Under the pieces are notes generated by a model. That model had not been told where the DNA came from. It did not search any database and saw nothing but the letters and a program-made list of their open reading frames with translations. The translations under genes were made by a program, and so were the position numbers. A stretch of 64,000 nt of DNA from RUG563 sp045590215 (GTDB taxonomy: Bacteria > Bacillota > Clostridia > Christensenellales > Aristaeellaceae), in contig JAZNQO010000044.1 of NCBI GenBank assembly GCA_045590215.1, positions 1 to 64,000 on the forward strand, in the 5' to 3' direction. This document shows positions 1 through 8,344 of the stretch, piece after piece. Every line of letters starts with the position of its first letter. The stretch's first letter is position 1.

Positions 1-2
1 GG

Positions 3-491
3 CACACAGAACGACATGGCTACGATCCGACTTCCACGCCGTCGCCCGATCGCTCTCATGCCCCCTTGGACGGGAAAGACGATAGCAAATCTTCTTTCTG
101 GCCGTGGTTGCTTCTGCTGCTTTTGATGGCTGCCCTTGCCCTGCGCTATTATGTGACGCTGCCGCAGACAATCGCCGGCAGGAAAAAGGCTGACCCCTTT
201 GATGTGTATTTTGCGGCTGTGGAAACGGCCCTGAACCTTACGCAAATCAATCGGCATCCGGCTATGACCCTGCACCAGTTTGCAGAACAGGCGGCGCAGA
301 TGGGCTATCCCGAAGCCGGCATGGCCATCGTCCAGTACGCCGCCCATCTTTACGGGCAGGAGAAGGGGGAATATGCCCTGCTGCAAAGCCAATATCAGCT
401 GCTTTTCAAAGGCCTCTCCCCCATCAAGAAGATGCGTTTCCGGCTGAAATGGATGTTCTCGAAACACAAAAATGGATATCATTCCCTTTGA
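3..491 (+). CDS. C-terminal part of a DUF4129/transglutaminase-like membrane protein (5' truncated)
   Basis: The reading frame is open from the left edge, so the true start lies outside the window; a TTG at 66 is in frame but has no ribosome site. The visible 162 residues hold a short polar, proline-containing stretch, one hydrophobic membrane segment (FWPWLLLLLLMAALALRYYV) and about 90 soluble residues with the pattern seen at the C-terminus of bacterial transglutaminase-like proteins: a helix around YFAAVETALNL followed by R-x-P-x-x-T-x-x-x-F (residues RHPAMTLHQF). By family knowledge such proteins are large membrane-anchored cysteine-protease-fold enzymes whose core precedes this region. 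The catalytic domain is not in the window, so the call rests on the tail alone. It ends 160 bases before the response regulator, which has its own promoter. Confidence 0.45.
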   Translation, partial: HTERHGYDPTSTPSPDRSHAPLDGKDDSKSSFWPWLLLLLLMAALALRYYVTLPQTIAGRKKADPFDVYFAAVETALNLTQINRHPAMTLHQFAEQAAQMGYPEAGMAIVQYAAHLYGQEKGEYALLQSQYQLLFKGLSPIKKMRFRLKWMFSKHKNGYHSL

Positions 492-557
492 TATTACGGT
501 TTTCGGGCTTTTTTGAAATTTCTTTCGCAAAAATATGTAGAAATTATTGCAATTCAC

Positions 558-587
558 TTGATTTTTGGTAGCATTTTCGTGTACAAT
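558..587 (+). promoter_or_regulatory. Putative sigma-A promoter of the two-component operon
   Basis: TTGATT at 558-563 and TACAAT at 582-587 are separated by 18 bases. They lie about 64 bases upstream of the GTG start of the response regulator, in the only gap before it. Confidence 0.5.
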
Positions 588-650
588 AGATATTGATAGC
601 AACTGCACTGAAATAGAAGCAGCCTGCAATCGTAGGAAGGATGAAAAATC

Positions 651-1343
651 GTGGCAAAGAGAATATTGCTTGTTGATGATGAACCATTGATCCTCAAAGG
701 TCTTCGTTTTACGCTGGAGCAGGAAGGCTATGAAATTTTGACCGCTGCTGACGGCGAAGAAGCACTGCAGGTGTTCTTTGACCAGCAGGTGGATTTGGTG
801 CTGCTGGACGTGATGCTGCCCAAGCTGGACGGCATTCAGGTTTGCCAGCGCATCCGGGAAAGCAGCAATGTGCCCATTCTGATGCTCACAGCCAAGGGTG
901 AGGATATGGATAAAATTCTGGGCCTTGAATACGGCGCAGACGATTATATGACCAAGCCCTTCAATATTCTGGAAGTGAAAGCACGCATTAAGACGGTGCT
1001 TCGTCGTGCTGCCCAGCCTGCCGCCAACGAAGAAAAGAAAGTCATCACCGTCCACGATATGGAAGTAAACATCGTAAACCGTTCCGTGACCCTCGGCGGC
1101 AAGGAAGTGCGGCTGACAGCCAAGGAATTTGACCTGCTGCAGCTGTTCATCACCAACCGGGGCAAGGTGTTCAGCCGGGAAACCATGCTGGAAACCGTTT
1201 GGAAGTACGACTATATGGGCGATGCCCGGACGGTAGACGTGCATATCCGTCGTCTGCGTGAAAAGATTGAACGCAACACCGCAAAGCCGGAGTTCATCTT
1301 CACCAAGTGGGGAGTTGGCTACTATTTCACCGATAAGGATTAA
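651..1343 (+). CDS. OmpR/PhoB-family response regulator
   Basis: This 230-residue DNA-binding response regulator has an N-terminal receiver domain (about 1-120) with the acidic pair D9-D10, the phospho-acceptor D53 in LLLDVMLP, a Thr in LMLTAKGED and the conserved Lys in MTKPF. A C-terminal winged helix follows (about 130-228), with the recognition-helix pattern RTVDVHIRRLREKIE. Translation starts at GTG 651, with AGGAAGG 11 bases upstream. The histidine kinase frame overlaps its 3' end, so the two form one operon and presumably one phosphorelay. The architecture matches PhoP/WalR/VicR-type regulators, but nothing in the window identifies the signal or target genes. Confidence 0.93.
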   Translation: MAKRILLVDDEPLILKGLRFTLEQEGYEILTAADGEEALQVFFDQQVDLVLLDVMLPKLDGIQVCQRIRESSNVPILMLTAKGEDMDKILGLEYGADDYMTKPFNILEVKARIKTVLRRAAQPAANEEKKVITVHDMEVNIVNRSVTLGGKEVRLTAKEFDLLQLFITNRGKVFSRETMLETVWKYDYMGDARTVDVHIRRLREKIERNTAKPEFIFTKWGVGYYFTDKD

Positions 1344-2799
1344 CAATCCATTCACCAGCGTCCGCTGGAAAATTTTGCTCGCCTTCCTGTTGATCGTGGG
1401 CCTGTCCTTCTTTGCCATGGCAGGCTCCCTGAGCAGCATGGTAGGCGATTATTTGTTCAACCAACGAATCCGGTCTGACCGTACGGGGCTGGAAAGCCTT
1501 GCCGTGCGCATTGCAGGGCAAGTAAACCGCTGCGATGTGCAGGCACTGCGCAGCGAGCTTTCCTTGGCCAGCGGCGAAATGGGCGGCCGGATTCTTTTGC
1601 TGGACGAAAACGGCAAAGTGCAGATTGACAGCTACGGCGAAATGAACGGCATCCGGCTGCAATACCCGGAAGTGGCCAATGTGCTGCTCAAGGGCGTGCC
1701 CACCGATTACGGCATTCATGAGCTGGAAACCGGCAATAAGCTGGACACTTCCAACCTGCTTTTCACAAGGCGGGGCAACGCCTCCTGGGTCGGCTACTGC
1801 TCGGCCGGCGTGGTTCATTCCTCGGATATCATCGGCGTTTTGCTGCTGGTTTCCCCCGTGCAGGAAATGATGCAGAACCTCTATCAATTGCAGGATCAGA
1901 TGGTGCTGATTTTTATCGCCATTGCGGCGGCTGCACTGCTGTGCGCCCTTGTGTTCGCCCGGCTTATCACCAAGCCCGTCAGCGGCCTCATGCGAGGCAT
2001 TCAGCGCATGTCCAAGGGAGATTTTTCCGCCCGTGTCACCATGAAAAGCTCCGGCGAATTCAAGCAGCTGGCGCAGGCCTTCAATTCCATGTCCGAAAAG
2101 CTGGAAACCTTGGATCAGAGCCGCAATCAGTTCGTTTCCAATGCCAGCCACGAGCTGAAAACCCCTTTGGCTACCATGAAAATCATGCTGGAAAGCCTTA
2201 TTTATCAGCCGGATATGGATAAGGAGCTCCGGGCCGAATTCATGAGCGATATCAATTCGGAAATCGACCGCTTGAGCAATGTGGTGAGCGATCTATTGAC
2301 CTTGGTGCAGATGGACAGCCAGAACGTGAAGCTGACCAGAGAAAACCTCTCCATCGCCGCCCTCATTAAGGAAAACGCCCATCGGCTCCAGCCCATTGCC
2401 GATCAGAAACAGCAGCTGATTTCCCTCACCCTGTCTGACCCTTGCGATATCTATGCCGATAAATCCAAGCTCAATCAGGTAATTTATAACCTGATGGAAA
2501 ATGCCGTGAAATATACCCAATCAGGCGGACAAATCAAGGTTTCGCTGGTGCGTCAGGGGCGGGATGCCATCTTTACCGTTTCCGATAACGGCCCCGGCAT
2601 CCCCAAGGAAAACCTGCCCCATGTGTTTGACCGCTTCTATCGGGTGGATAAAGCACGCAGCCGGGAAAAGGGTGGCACAGGCCTCGGCCTTTCCATCGTG
2701 CATCAGCTGGTGCTGCTCCATGGCGGTGCCATCCGCGTGGAAAGCGAAGAAGGCAAGGGCGCATCTTTCATTGTAGAATTGCCTCTGCATCAGGGATGA
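1258..2799 (+). CDS. Sensor histidine kinase (HAMP, HisKA, HATPase)
   Basis: A membrane sensor kinase partnered with the preceding regulator. In order it shows TM1 (KILLAFLLIVGLSFFAMAG), an extracytoplasmic region of about 170 residues, TM2 (MVLIFIAIAAAALLCALVF), a HAMP linker, the HisKA box SNASHELKTPL with the phosphorylated His, and an HATPase domain with N box NLMENAVKYT, G1 DNGPGIP and G2 GTGLGLSIV. This is the PhoR/WalK layout. The start is uncertain: GTG 1258 is the longest in-frame option, but it would overlap the regulator by 86 bases and put about 25 basic, Ser-rich residues before the conserved RINNPF. TTG 1267 and TTG 1315 are alternatives, and none has a convincing ribosome site. 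Starting inside the upstream gene suggests translational coupling. Confidence 0.9.
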   Translation: MKRLNATPQSRSSSSPSGELATISPIRINNPFTSVRWKILLAFLLIVGLSFFAMAGSLSSMVGDYLFNQRIRSDRTGLESLAVRIAGQVNRCDVQALRSELSLASGEMGGRILLLDENGKVQIDSYGEMNGIRLQYPEVANVLLKGVPTDYGIHELETGNKLDTSNLLFTRRGNASWVGYCSAGVVHSSDIIGVLLLVSPVQEMMQNLYQLQDQMVLIFIAIAAAALLCALVFARLITKPVSGLMRGIQRMSKGDFSARVTMKSSGEFKQLAQAFNSMSEKLETLDQSRNQFVSNASHELKTPLATMKIMLESLIYQPDMDKELRAEFMSDINSEIDRLSNVVSDLLTLVQMDSQNVKLTRENLSIAALIKENAHRLQPIADQKQQLISLTLSDPCDIYADKSKLNQVIYNLMENAVKYTQSGGQIKVSLVRQGRDAIFTVSDNGPGIPKENLPHVFDRFYRVDKARSREKGGTGLGLSIVHQLVLLHGGAIRVESEEGKGASFIVELPLHQG

Positions 2800-2813
2800 T
2801 GTGAGGTTATGTG

Positions 2814-2854
2814 GCGAGAGGGGCTTTCTTTCAGGAAAAGGAAGCCCCTCTCGC
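2814..2854 (+). repeat. Intergenic hairpin element, family A copy 1 (inverted orientation)
   Basis: Arms GCGAGAGGGGCTTTCTTT and AAAAGGAAGCCCCTCTCGC form a long stem 14 bases after the kinase stop. The hairpin plus its flank to 2866 (CTCTCCCAAAG) is the reverse complement of 24668-24719 with few changes. There is no T-run, so it is a repeat that could also act as a weak transcription stop or an RNA end protector. Confidence 0.7.
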
Positions 2855-2938
2855 GCTCTCCCAAAGAAACCCTGCCCGGGATGGGGGGAAGAACAGCATG
2901 TAAAGGCTAAACACAGTTGAAGTTTGGAGAGAGATATG

Positions 2939-3352
2939 ATGGAGTATAAGTTATTGGAAAAGCAGGATGCCGCATTGATGAAATACTTCGTTGATGACGA
3001 GAACACCCAATATGATGAAAATATGCTCCTGTCCTTTATGACAGAGAAAAATGCCTATGGCTATATCGCCAAGGAAAACGGCAGCATCATCGGTTTTGCC
3101 TTTGGATACATTTTGGTGAAACCGGATGGAAGAAAAGATTTTTATCTGCACGCCATTGACATCATGAAAGGCTATCAGCATCACGGCTATGGAACAGAAT
3201 TGGTAAAATACATCTATACACATACCAAAAGCCTTGGCTGCAAAAAAATGTTCCTGATAACAAACAAGAAAAATGCCCCAGCCTGCAGATGCTATGAAAA
3301 AGCAGGCGGTATTTCTCCTGCCGATGATGATATTATCTATGTATATCAATAA
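2939..3352 (+). CDS. GNAT-family N-acetyltransferase
   Basis: A 137-residue GNAT enzyme transfers acetyl from acetyl-CoA to an unknown amine. The middle strand pair YGYIAKENGSIIGFAFGY, the strand YLHAIDIMKGYQHHGYG (motif A, with a Q/R-x-x-G-x-G-type loop QHHGYGT) and the C-terminal helix region NAPACRCYEKAGG are visible. The FVDDEN start and LVKPDG strand recall AAC(3)-I-type aminoglycoside acetyltransferases, but the likeness is partial and no resistance role should be assumed. GGAGAG at 2926-2931 favours ATG 2939 (spacing 7); ATG 2936 and TTG 2924 are possible. It has no operon partner, and a terminator follows at 3464. Confidence 0.8.
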   Translation: MEYKLLEKQDAALMKYFVDDENTQYDENMLLSFMTEKNAYGYIAKENGSIIGFAFGYILVKPDGRKDFYLHAIDIMKGYQHHGYGTELVKYIYTHTKSLGCKKMFLITNKKNAPACRCYEKAGGISPADDDIIYVYQ

Positions 3353-3439
3353 CGAAAACCTGGCAAACCAGATTCTTTTTTATAAGTGTATTGCAACCTA
3401 TCTTTACAACGGGCAAAGCAGCGGCACGCCGCCCTTGGA

Positions 3440-3657
3440 TGCTTTAGCATCCGGGAAAAAGGGAAAAGGCAGACAAGGAGAATATTATTCTTCTTGTCTG
3501 CCTTTTTAATATTCAATGTGCCCGTGGTGATATTCCAATCAGTTTCTTTCGCCTTGTGCGAAAAAACGAAACTATGATGTCTATTGAATTCGCAAGGTGG
3601 GTGCAGCGTCAATAACCCTGCCGTGGGGTACAGGGAACGAGCAGTTCCCTGCTCGGT
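3440..3657 (+). repeat. Composite intergenic repeat, copy 1
   Basis: The order is: ATGC palindrome, GCATCCGGG-AAAA-rich link, terminator hairpin, CAATGTGCCCG spacer, TTCGCAAGGTGGGTGCAG, CCCTGCCG, then GGGGTACAGGG-ACGAG-CAGT-CCCTG. Copy 2 at 59744-59950 shares the order, the orientation and most of these words. Both copies end just downstream of a minus-strand gene. Confidence 0.6.
3464..3507 (+). terminator. Rho-independent terminator after the acetyltransferase
   Basis: AAAAGGCAGACAAG pairs with CTTGTCTGCCTTTTT across an AT-rich loop. The run of A on the left and T on the right lets it work in both directions. Confidence 0.8.
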
Positions 3658-3663
3658 CGTATC

Positions 3664-4188
3664 TTAAGTATCCTGTTTAAACCCCAGTCCCTGCACAATC
3701 TGCGCTGCACATTCCTTGGGAGAATACCTTTCCGTATCCACACGCAGCGTATAGCGGATGTTCTGCGCCATGCACTTTGCCTGTTCCTCCGATTGGGTTT
3801 CATAGCGGTCGCCCCTTTCCACGTTCCGCTTGCGGCACACCTCCAGGGGGCAATAAACCTCCACCACGTCCAACGGGTTTTCCGAAAGAATAGCAAGCAG
3901 CTGTTCGTAATGAGGTTTAATTTCTTCCCGTTCCACCAATATACCGTCAATCAGCACGTTCTTTCCCATGTCCGAATAAAGCTTCGCTGTATGGTACATC
4001 ATCAGAATCACTTCGCTCAAATACTTCCAGTAATCCTGCTGCAGCCACTTATCACCCACCATTTCCTGAAACAGATCATTGGCCACCACATAGAAAAACA
4101 CATCATCCCGCTCCTGCAAGGCTTCCACAATGGAGGTTTTGCCACTGCTGGTGATGCCGTTCAGAAAAACAATCCTACCTTTTTCCAT
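3664..4188 (-). CDS. P-loop kinase, chloramphenicol phosphotransferase-like
   Basis: This 174-residue nucleotide kinase fold has Walker A G11-ITSS-GKT18 directly after the first strand, an acidic residue D38 in VANDLF at the place of the catalytic Asp of chloramphenicol 3-O-phosphotransferase, the strand NVLIDGIL and an Arg-rich lid, CRKRNVERGDRYE. By family knowledge such proteins phosphorylate small hydroxyl compounds with ATP. The substrate cannot be read from the sequence, and other small-molecule P-loop kinases would look alike. ATG 4188 has GGGAGA just upstream. A terminator at 4202-4236 separates it from the operon above, and no separate promoter is obvious. Confidence 0.7.
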   Translation of the reverse strand: MEKGRIVFLNGITSSGKTSIVEALQERDDVFFYVVANDLFQEMVGDKWLQQDYWKYLSEVILMMYHTAKLYSDMGKNVLIDGILVEREEIKPHYEQLLAILSENPLDVVEVYCPLEVCRKRNVERGDRYETQSEEQAKCMAQNIRYTLRVDTERYSPKECAAQIVQGLGFKQDT

Positions 4189-4201
4189 ACATTCTCCCTG
4201 T

Positions 4202-4236
4202 CAAAACGGCAGCGCACTCTTTCGAGACACTGCCGT
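4202..4236 (-). terminator. Terminator at the end of the ACT-to-zinc-TPR operon
   Basis: On the minus strand CGGCAGTG...(loop)...CGCTGCCG is followed by TTTT, right after the stop at 4242 and before the start of the P-loop kinase. Confidence 0.6.
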
Positions 4237-4241
4237 CATTA

Positions 4242-6131
4242 TTATTGCTCCTGACGATAGCGCAGGCTCATACGCTGCACCACGCCATTTTCCAGATAAT
4301 AGCTCATGGTGACGATACCGCCGTCTTCGATACGCACATAGGAATAATCAATGCGGTCATGGGTATCGTCCAGATGGAATAATTTGCCCCAATCATCGCC
4401 GTTGTTATCCCCGTTCCAGTAGAGGCTGCGGTCGCCGTTTTGGTCATGGGGCTGGCCCACATCCCGAAACTGGTCAATCACTTCCTGCGCCGTATCACCA
4501 ATTCGGGTTTTCCGGGGGCCCACCATGGAGGCGTTGCCCGTGTCCAGGCTGTAAAGCACATAACCGTCCGACATCATGGCAAACTTGGCTTCGCCCCAGT
4601 TGTACGTCAGCTTCAGCTTCACGCCCCGGAGGGTGGCATCCTCAATTTCCACTTCTTCATTGGGCTGGCCATATTTCTTGACGAAGGCTTCCTTGCTGGT
4701 TTTCATGATGGTGATATCCGCCAGCGTATCATCGCTCCTGAAGAAGCGTTTGAAAGCCACATTATTGATCTTATATTCCCTTTCCAATACGTTGCTCACC
4801 TTGCCAAAGCCATTCACGCAAATGGCTTTCAGCGTCACCCGGCCGCCGGGCATCAGAATGCCCTCATTGGCCACATGGTCGTAAATAGGCGAATTGGAAG
4901 TGGGTGTCTGGCCGTCCAGGGTGTAATACATGGTGATATCATTTTGCTTCTTTTGGGCATCCGCACGAGCCACCGGATCCGATAGATAATCCAGATGCAG
5001 CTTGTCATCTTCCGTTTCCAGATAACGCAGGCGAATGCGCTGCCGCTGCTCATAGGTGCCCGGCCCCAGGGAAGGATAGGGAGCAGTAGGCTTGGGCAGG
5101 GTGATATTATATTTCACCGTCATTTCATCGCTGATCAAATCATTGCTCACAGCCACTGCGCGCAGCGTATGGATGCCCTCTGCCAGATGAATGGGGGTTT
5201 GATAGAGAGTGCCGTCTTCCGGCAAAATGCCTTCTTCCCCAAGGATATAATAAATATCATAATCTTCTTGAGACAAAAGCCGCACGTCTCTTTCATACAT
5301 CCGGGTGCCGGCTTCCAAATCGGTGGTGGGGGTGGAGGGCAGCATTTCTTCCCTTTGACGGCGGAAGGAAGATTCGCCCGTGTTTTCATAAGCCAGGGTC
5401 AGGAAGGTGGAAAGCTCCATTTTTCTGTCCTGATCCGTCATGATGCGGATAATGGCACGATAAGCCGTGGCTCGCTCCTTATCCACTTCGGTGTACATTT
5501 TCCGATAGGTTTCCTCGGCCTTGCCGATATAGCCACCGGCTTCATAGGCGTCTGCCAAGCCCAGCAAATAACCGTACATTCCTTCCAGTTCGGGATCCAT
5601 TTCATAAGCCTGCTCAAAGGTGGCAATGGCACGATCCACATAGCCCTGATCCAGCAGTTCGCCGCCATACGCCCAAAGAGCCTTGGCATTAGCTTCCTTG
5701 CCCATCCGGGCCAAAATCAATTGGCCTGCATCGGTGGTTTTCAAAAACACATATCCGCCCACCACGCCAACGAAAATCAGCCCCAGCACAATCAGCCCCA
5801 CCATCACCCAGTTTACCATCACCTTGCGCACTCGGTAAACCTTCTTTTCTTGGGCATCCTGCTGCACGCCGTTTACCGCTTCTTCCTGCTTGGCAGCAGG
5901 CTGGGCGGCAGGCTGCGCCGGGGAAGGCTGCACCGGTTTTCCGCTCATGTGCAAATAAGGCTGGGCTGGGGGCACATAGGTTTCCCTTGCCGGGGACACC
6001 GGACGAATCCGCCTGCCCTGCCTGCGTCCCTGCACGCCGCTTGTGTTTCTGGGCACGCTGTTTTCCATGCCGCAGAATTCACAAATCAGTGTATCATCCT
6101 TCAAAAGACGTCCGCACTGCTTGCAAACCAT
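4242..6131 (-). CDS. Zinc-ribbon membrane protein with TPR and two CHB_HEX_C-like domains
   Basis: A 629-residue protein. It has an N-terminal zinc ribbon (C3-C6-C17-C20), a Pro/Gln-rich linker, one membrane segment (about 106-130, VMVGLIVLGLIFVGVVGGYVF), a TPR-like region (about 150-260), then two beta-sandwich units that read like chitobiase/hexosaminidase C-terminal domains: YYILGEEG...HLAEGIHTLRAVAV and MYYTLDGQTPTSNSPIYD...VTLKAICVNGFG. About 140 further residues at the C-terminus have no family I recognise. The zinc ribbon should face the cytoplasm and the rest the outside. ATG 6131 has AAAGGAG 7 bases upstream; an in-frame extension to 6290 would overlap the upstream gene and lacks family sense. 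It is last in its operon. Confidence 0.8.
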   Translation of the reverse strand: MVCKQCGRLLKDDTLICEFCGMENSVPRNTSGVQGRRQGRRIRPVSPARETYVPPAQPYLHMSGKPVQPSPAQPAAQPAAKQEEAVNGVQQDAQEKKVYRVRKVMVNWVMVGLIVLGLIFVGVVGGYVFLKTTDAGQLILARMGKEANAKALWAYGGELLDQGYVDRAIATFEQAYEMDPELEGMYGYLLGLADAYEAGGYIGKAEETYRKMYTEVDKERATAYRAIIRIMTDQDRKMELSTFLTLAYENTGESSFRRQREEMLPSTPTTDLEAGTRMYERDVRLLSQEDYDIYYILGEEGILPEDGTLYQTPIHLAEGIHTLRAVAVSNDLISDEMTVKYNITLPKPTAPYPSLGPGTYEQRQRIRLRYLETEDDKLHLDYLSDPVARADAQKKQNDITMYYTLDGQTPTSNSPIYDHVANEGILMPGGRVTLKAICVNGFGKVSNVLEREYKINNVAFKRFFRSDDTLADITIMKTSKEAFVKKYGQPNEEVEIEDATLRGVKLKLTYNWGEAKFAMMSDGYVLYSLDTGNASMVGPRKTRIGDTAQEVIDQFRDVGQPHDQNGDRSLYWNGDNNGDDWGKLFHLDDTHDRIDYSYVRIEDGGIVTMSYYLENGVVQRMSLRYRQEQ

Positions 6132-6189
6132 GCCTTTCTCCTTTCCGCTGAAGCATCCTTCCTGACAATAAACGAAAGAGGCTGTTTCT

Positions 6190-7020
6190 TTATTGCATCT
6201 TGCGCATGGCCTCATAGGCCGGATCCTGCGCATCAAATTCCCTTTCCGGGGCTTCGCCGCCCAAGGCTTCAATGGCATTGCGTAGCTCAATATAATCCAG
6301 ATACGGCGTATCTTCGCTGGCAGCCGCCTTTTTCAGAGCAGGCAACGCTCTTTCATCGCCCAATTTGCAAAGGCAGTCTGCCAAGACGGCCACCTGCTCC
6401 GGCAGCATCTGGAAAAGGTCGTGCGCCGTTTGGAACACCGTTTCATCGCCGGGATAATTGCATAAAAGCGTCAGCAACGCCACTTTCCCGGCGGCATTGG
6501 CATCTTTCAAGGCTTCCTGCATCTTGGGCACTGCCCTTTCACCCATATCGGCCAGGCTTTCCAGTGCATTATCTGCCAGCTCATCTTCGCCCTCTTTGCG
6601 GTTAATCTGCAAGGCAATGTACAGCTCCATGGGCGCAATGCTATCAATTTCCCGAAGCAGCGTCATGGCTTCCATCACCGCTTCTCTGGGAGCCCGCTCC
6701 TTTTGCATCAGCTGCATCAATGGCGTTTCTGCCGCCATGCCCAGTTCCGAAATGCGGTTCATCAGCATATCCGGCACGGGAATTCGCTGCTTGATATAAT
6801 CTTCCATCCAGTTCACCAATTGCTTGGCGTTATCAAACTGCTCAAAATATTCGCCGGGCTTGGCACCGGAAAGCCAGTTGGCCGGGGTATCCAGGAAAAG
6901 GTCATAAATTTCTGGCATGGCGGCCTCAATGGCGTCGTAGTTTTTGTATTCCTTGCCATGTTCCTTCACATAGGCCATCATAAAGCGTTCAAATTCTTTA
7001 TCGAAATTGATGCACCGCAT
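6190..7020 (-). CDS. HEAT-repeat-like helical protein
   Basis: This 276-residue soluble all-helical protein has no signal peptide or membrane segment. The second half carries repeated two-helix units with HEAT/PBS-type spacing (ALESLADMGERAVPKMQEAL, VALLTLLCNYPGDETVFQTA, ADCLCKLGDERALPALKKAA, RNAIEALGGEAPE). Such repeats usually form protein-binding scaffolds. It starts at ATG 7020, four bases after the TPR gene's stop, and precedes the zinc-ribbon/TPR protein by 58 bases, so the three are probably co-expressed. No enzymatic motif is visible. Confidence 0.65.
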   Translation of the reverse strand: MRCINFDKEFERFMMAYVKEHGKEYKNYDAIEAAMPEIYDLFLDTPANWLSGAKPGEYFEQFDNAKQLVNWMEDYIKQRIPVPDMLMNRISELGMAAETPLMQLMQKERAPREAVMEAMTLLREIDSIAPMELYIALQINRKEGEDELADNALESLADMGERAVPKMQEALKDANAAGKVALLTLLCNYPGDETVFQTAHDLFQMLPEQVAVLADCLCKLGDERALPALKKAAASEDTPYLDYIELRNAIEALGGEAPEREFDAQDPAYEAMRKMQ

Positions 7021-7024
7021 TCTT

Positions 7025-8344
7025 TCATTCCTCCTGTGTAAGCTGCATAAACCGTGCCAGCCTGCGTTCTGCCCTCTTTCTGCCGGGCATTTGCTGCAAG
7101 GCCGTCAGGAAAATATCCTTTATGCCCAGCCGGAACAACACATACAGATACATTTCGTATATAGCCGTGCCGTCCCTTTCCTCCAGTTTTTTCTTTTCCC
7201 GTGGGCTGAGCTTTCGCCACAGGGGCACAATCGCCCCGTAAATATCCCCTGCCTCCGCTTCTTCCCGAAGGGCAAAAGCGAATAAGTGGAGCAGCCGGTT
7301 CAAAGGGCCCGTTTTTCTGCTTCTGCGGATGGCGGAAGTCATGACCCCCAAGATGGGTAAAAACATCATCCGCCCCACATACGGCACATCCGCTTCCGGG
7401 TGCCGGGCATACCATAACCCACAAGCGTCGTCGGGGTCGATTTCCAAAATGGTCTGCAAAACCCTTTCCGCTTTTTCCCTTTCCCCCAGCTTTTTCAGGG
7501 ATCGGTATTTCAGCAGCAGATAATCCACGCTGCAGGGATACATTTTCAGCTTTTCTTCTGCAAGAGCCAACGCTTCCTCCAAAAAGCCCATCTGCCACGC
7601 CATCAGGCAAAAGGCTTCCGCCTGCTGCAGCACATCGCAAAGCCCGGCACACATGCCCATGCACGCCCGTGCCATGTCTTCCTTGCCCTGCTGCTTATAC
7701 ACCTGTGCCAATAAAAGCACGGGCTGCATCTGCCCCGGCATTTTTTCCACCGCATGCTGCACATAGGGCTGCGCCATGTGGGGCGTTGGCTGCAGCATGC
7801 CGTATAAAATGGCTGCTTCGCCTGTTTTTCCCCTTTGCCATGCGGCTTCCGCCCGCTCCCTTGCCCCTTTCACGTCGCCCCTTTGCAAACGCTCACGGGC
7901 AAAGTGGCTCATGGCAAGGCTGCGCGCCGTGCGCTTCTGGGGCTTTTGAAAGCCCCATGCGTAGTTTTCCAGTATATCCTGCGCTTCGTGCGCCAATGCG
8001 CTGCCCGGAGCCAAGCGAATGCAGGCGTCCAGCGCATTTTCCGCAAGGGCTTCCTCCTGCCGCTCCAGGGCGCACATACCCGTTTCAAAGCAAAGCTCCG
8101 GGGTGATGCCGCTGTCCGCTGCCGCCTTCATCAGATAGCGTTCCGCTGCGCTGATGCAGTGCATGCTGCGGTAAATGGAGGCAAGCTCTAATGCCACCCG
8201 GCTGTCGCCGCTTTTTTCAAGGGCTTTACGCATCATCAGTGCCGCATCCGGCATCCGGGAAGGGGTATATGCTTTCCGGGCTTTCTTCGCCCAATACGCC
8301 GCCGGCCGTTCAAAGGGCACAACGCCCTTTTCGCCGTTATTCAT
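7025..8344 (-). CDS. TPR-repeat protein
   Basis: A 439-residue soluble protein rich in Ala, Leu and Glu, with tandem TPR-like helix pairs through most of its length (for example DAALMMRKALEKSGDSRVAL, AEEKLKMYPCSVDYLLLKY, AERVLQTILEIDPDDACGLW). It starts with ATG 8344 inside the stop of hslO (ATGA overlap), a sign of translational coupling. TPR arrays bind other proteins. With Hsp33 upstream and two more repeat proteins downstream, a chaperone-adaptor role is an inference only. Confidence 0.75.
   Translation of the reverse strand: MNNGEKGVVPFERPAAYWAKKARKAYTPSRMPDAALMMRKALEKSGDSRVALELASIYRSMHCISAAERYLMKAAADSGITPELCFETGMCALERQEEALAENALDACIRLAPGSALAHEAQDILENYAWGFQKPQKRTARSLAMSHFARERLQRGDVKGARERAEAAWQRGKTGEAAILYGMLQPTPHMAQPYVQHAVEKMPGQMQPVLLLAQVYKQQGKEDMARACMGMCAGLCDVLQQAEAFCLMAWQMGFLEEALALAEEKLKMYPCSVDYLLLKYRSLKKLGEREKAERVLQTILEIDPDDACGLWYARHPEADVPYVGRMMFLPILGVMTSAIRRSRKTGPLNRLLHLFAFALREEAEAGDIYGAIVPLWRKLSPREKKKLEERDGTAIYEMYLYVLFRLGIKDIFLTALQQMPGRKRAERRLARFMQLTQEE

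Larger units (their letters stand above)
3353..3663. other. Gene-free gap of about 310 bases filled by a composite repeat element
   Basis: After the GNAT stop there are about 70 AT-rich bases, then the block GGATGC-TTTA-GCATCC (3440-3455), a terminator hairpin (3464-3507), a spacer containing CAATGTGCCCG (3518-3528), and a GC-rich block beginning GGGTGCAG (3599) that contains GGGGTACAGGGAACGAGCAG. The order is repeated at 59744-59950. No coding potential or RNA gene is seen. Confidence 0.6.

Noticed and set aside
2939..3352. Aminoglycoside resistance gene
   Set aside because: The resemblance to AAC(3)-I is limited to general GNAT strands; a resistance label would overstate it.
3664..4188. 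Chloramphenicol resistance determinant
   Set aside because: Only the kinase fold and a few residues match; the natural substrate cannot be inferred.
4995..6605. Open frame of 536 codons on the plus strand
   Set aside because: Antisense to the zinc-ribbon/TPR and HEAT-like genes, with a His/Gln/Phe-rich low-complexity translation.
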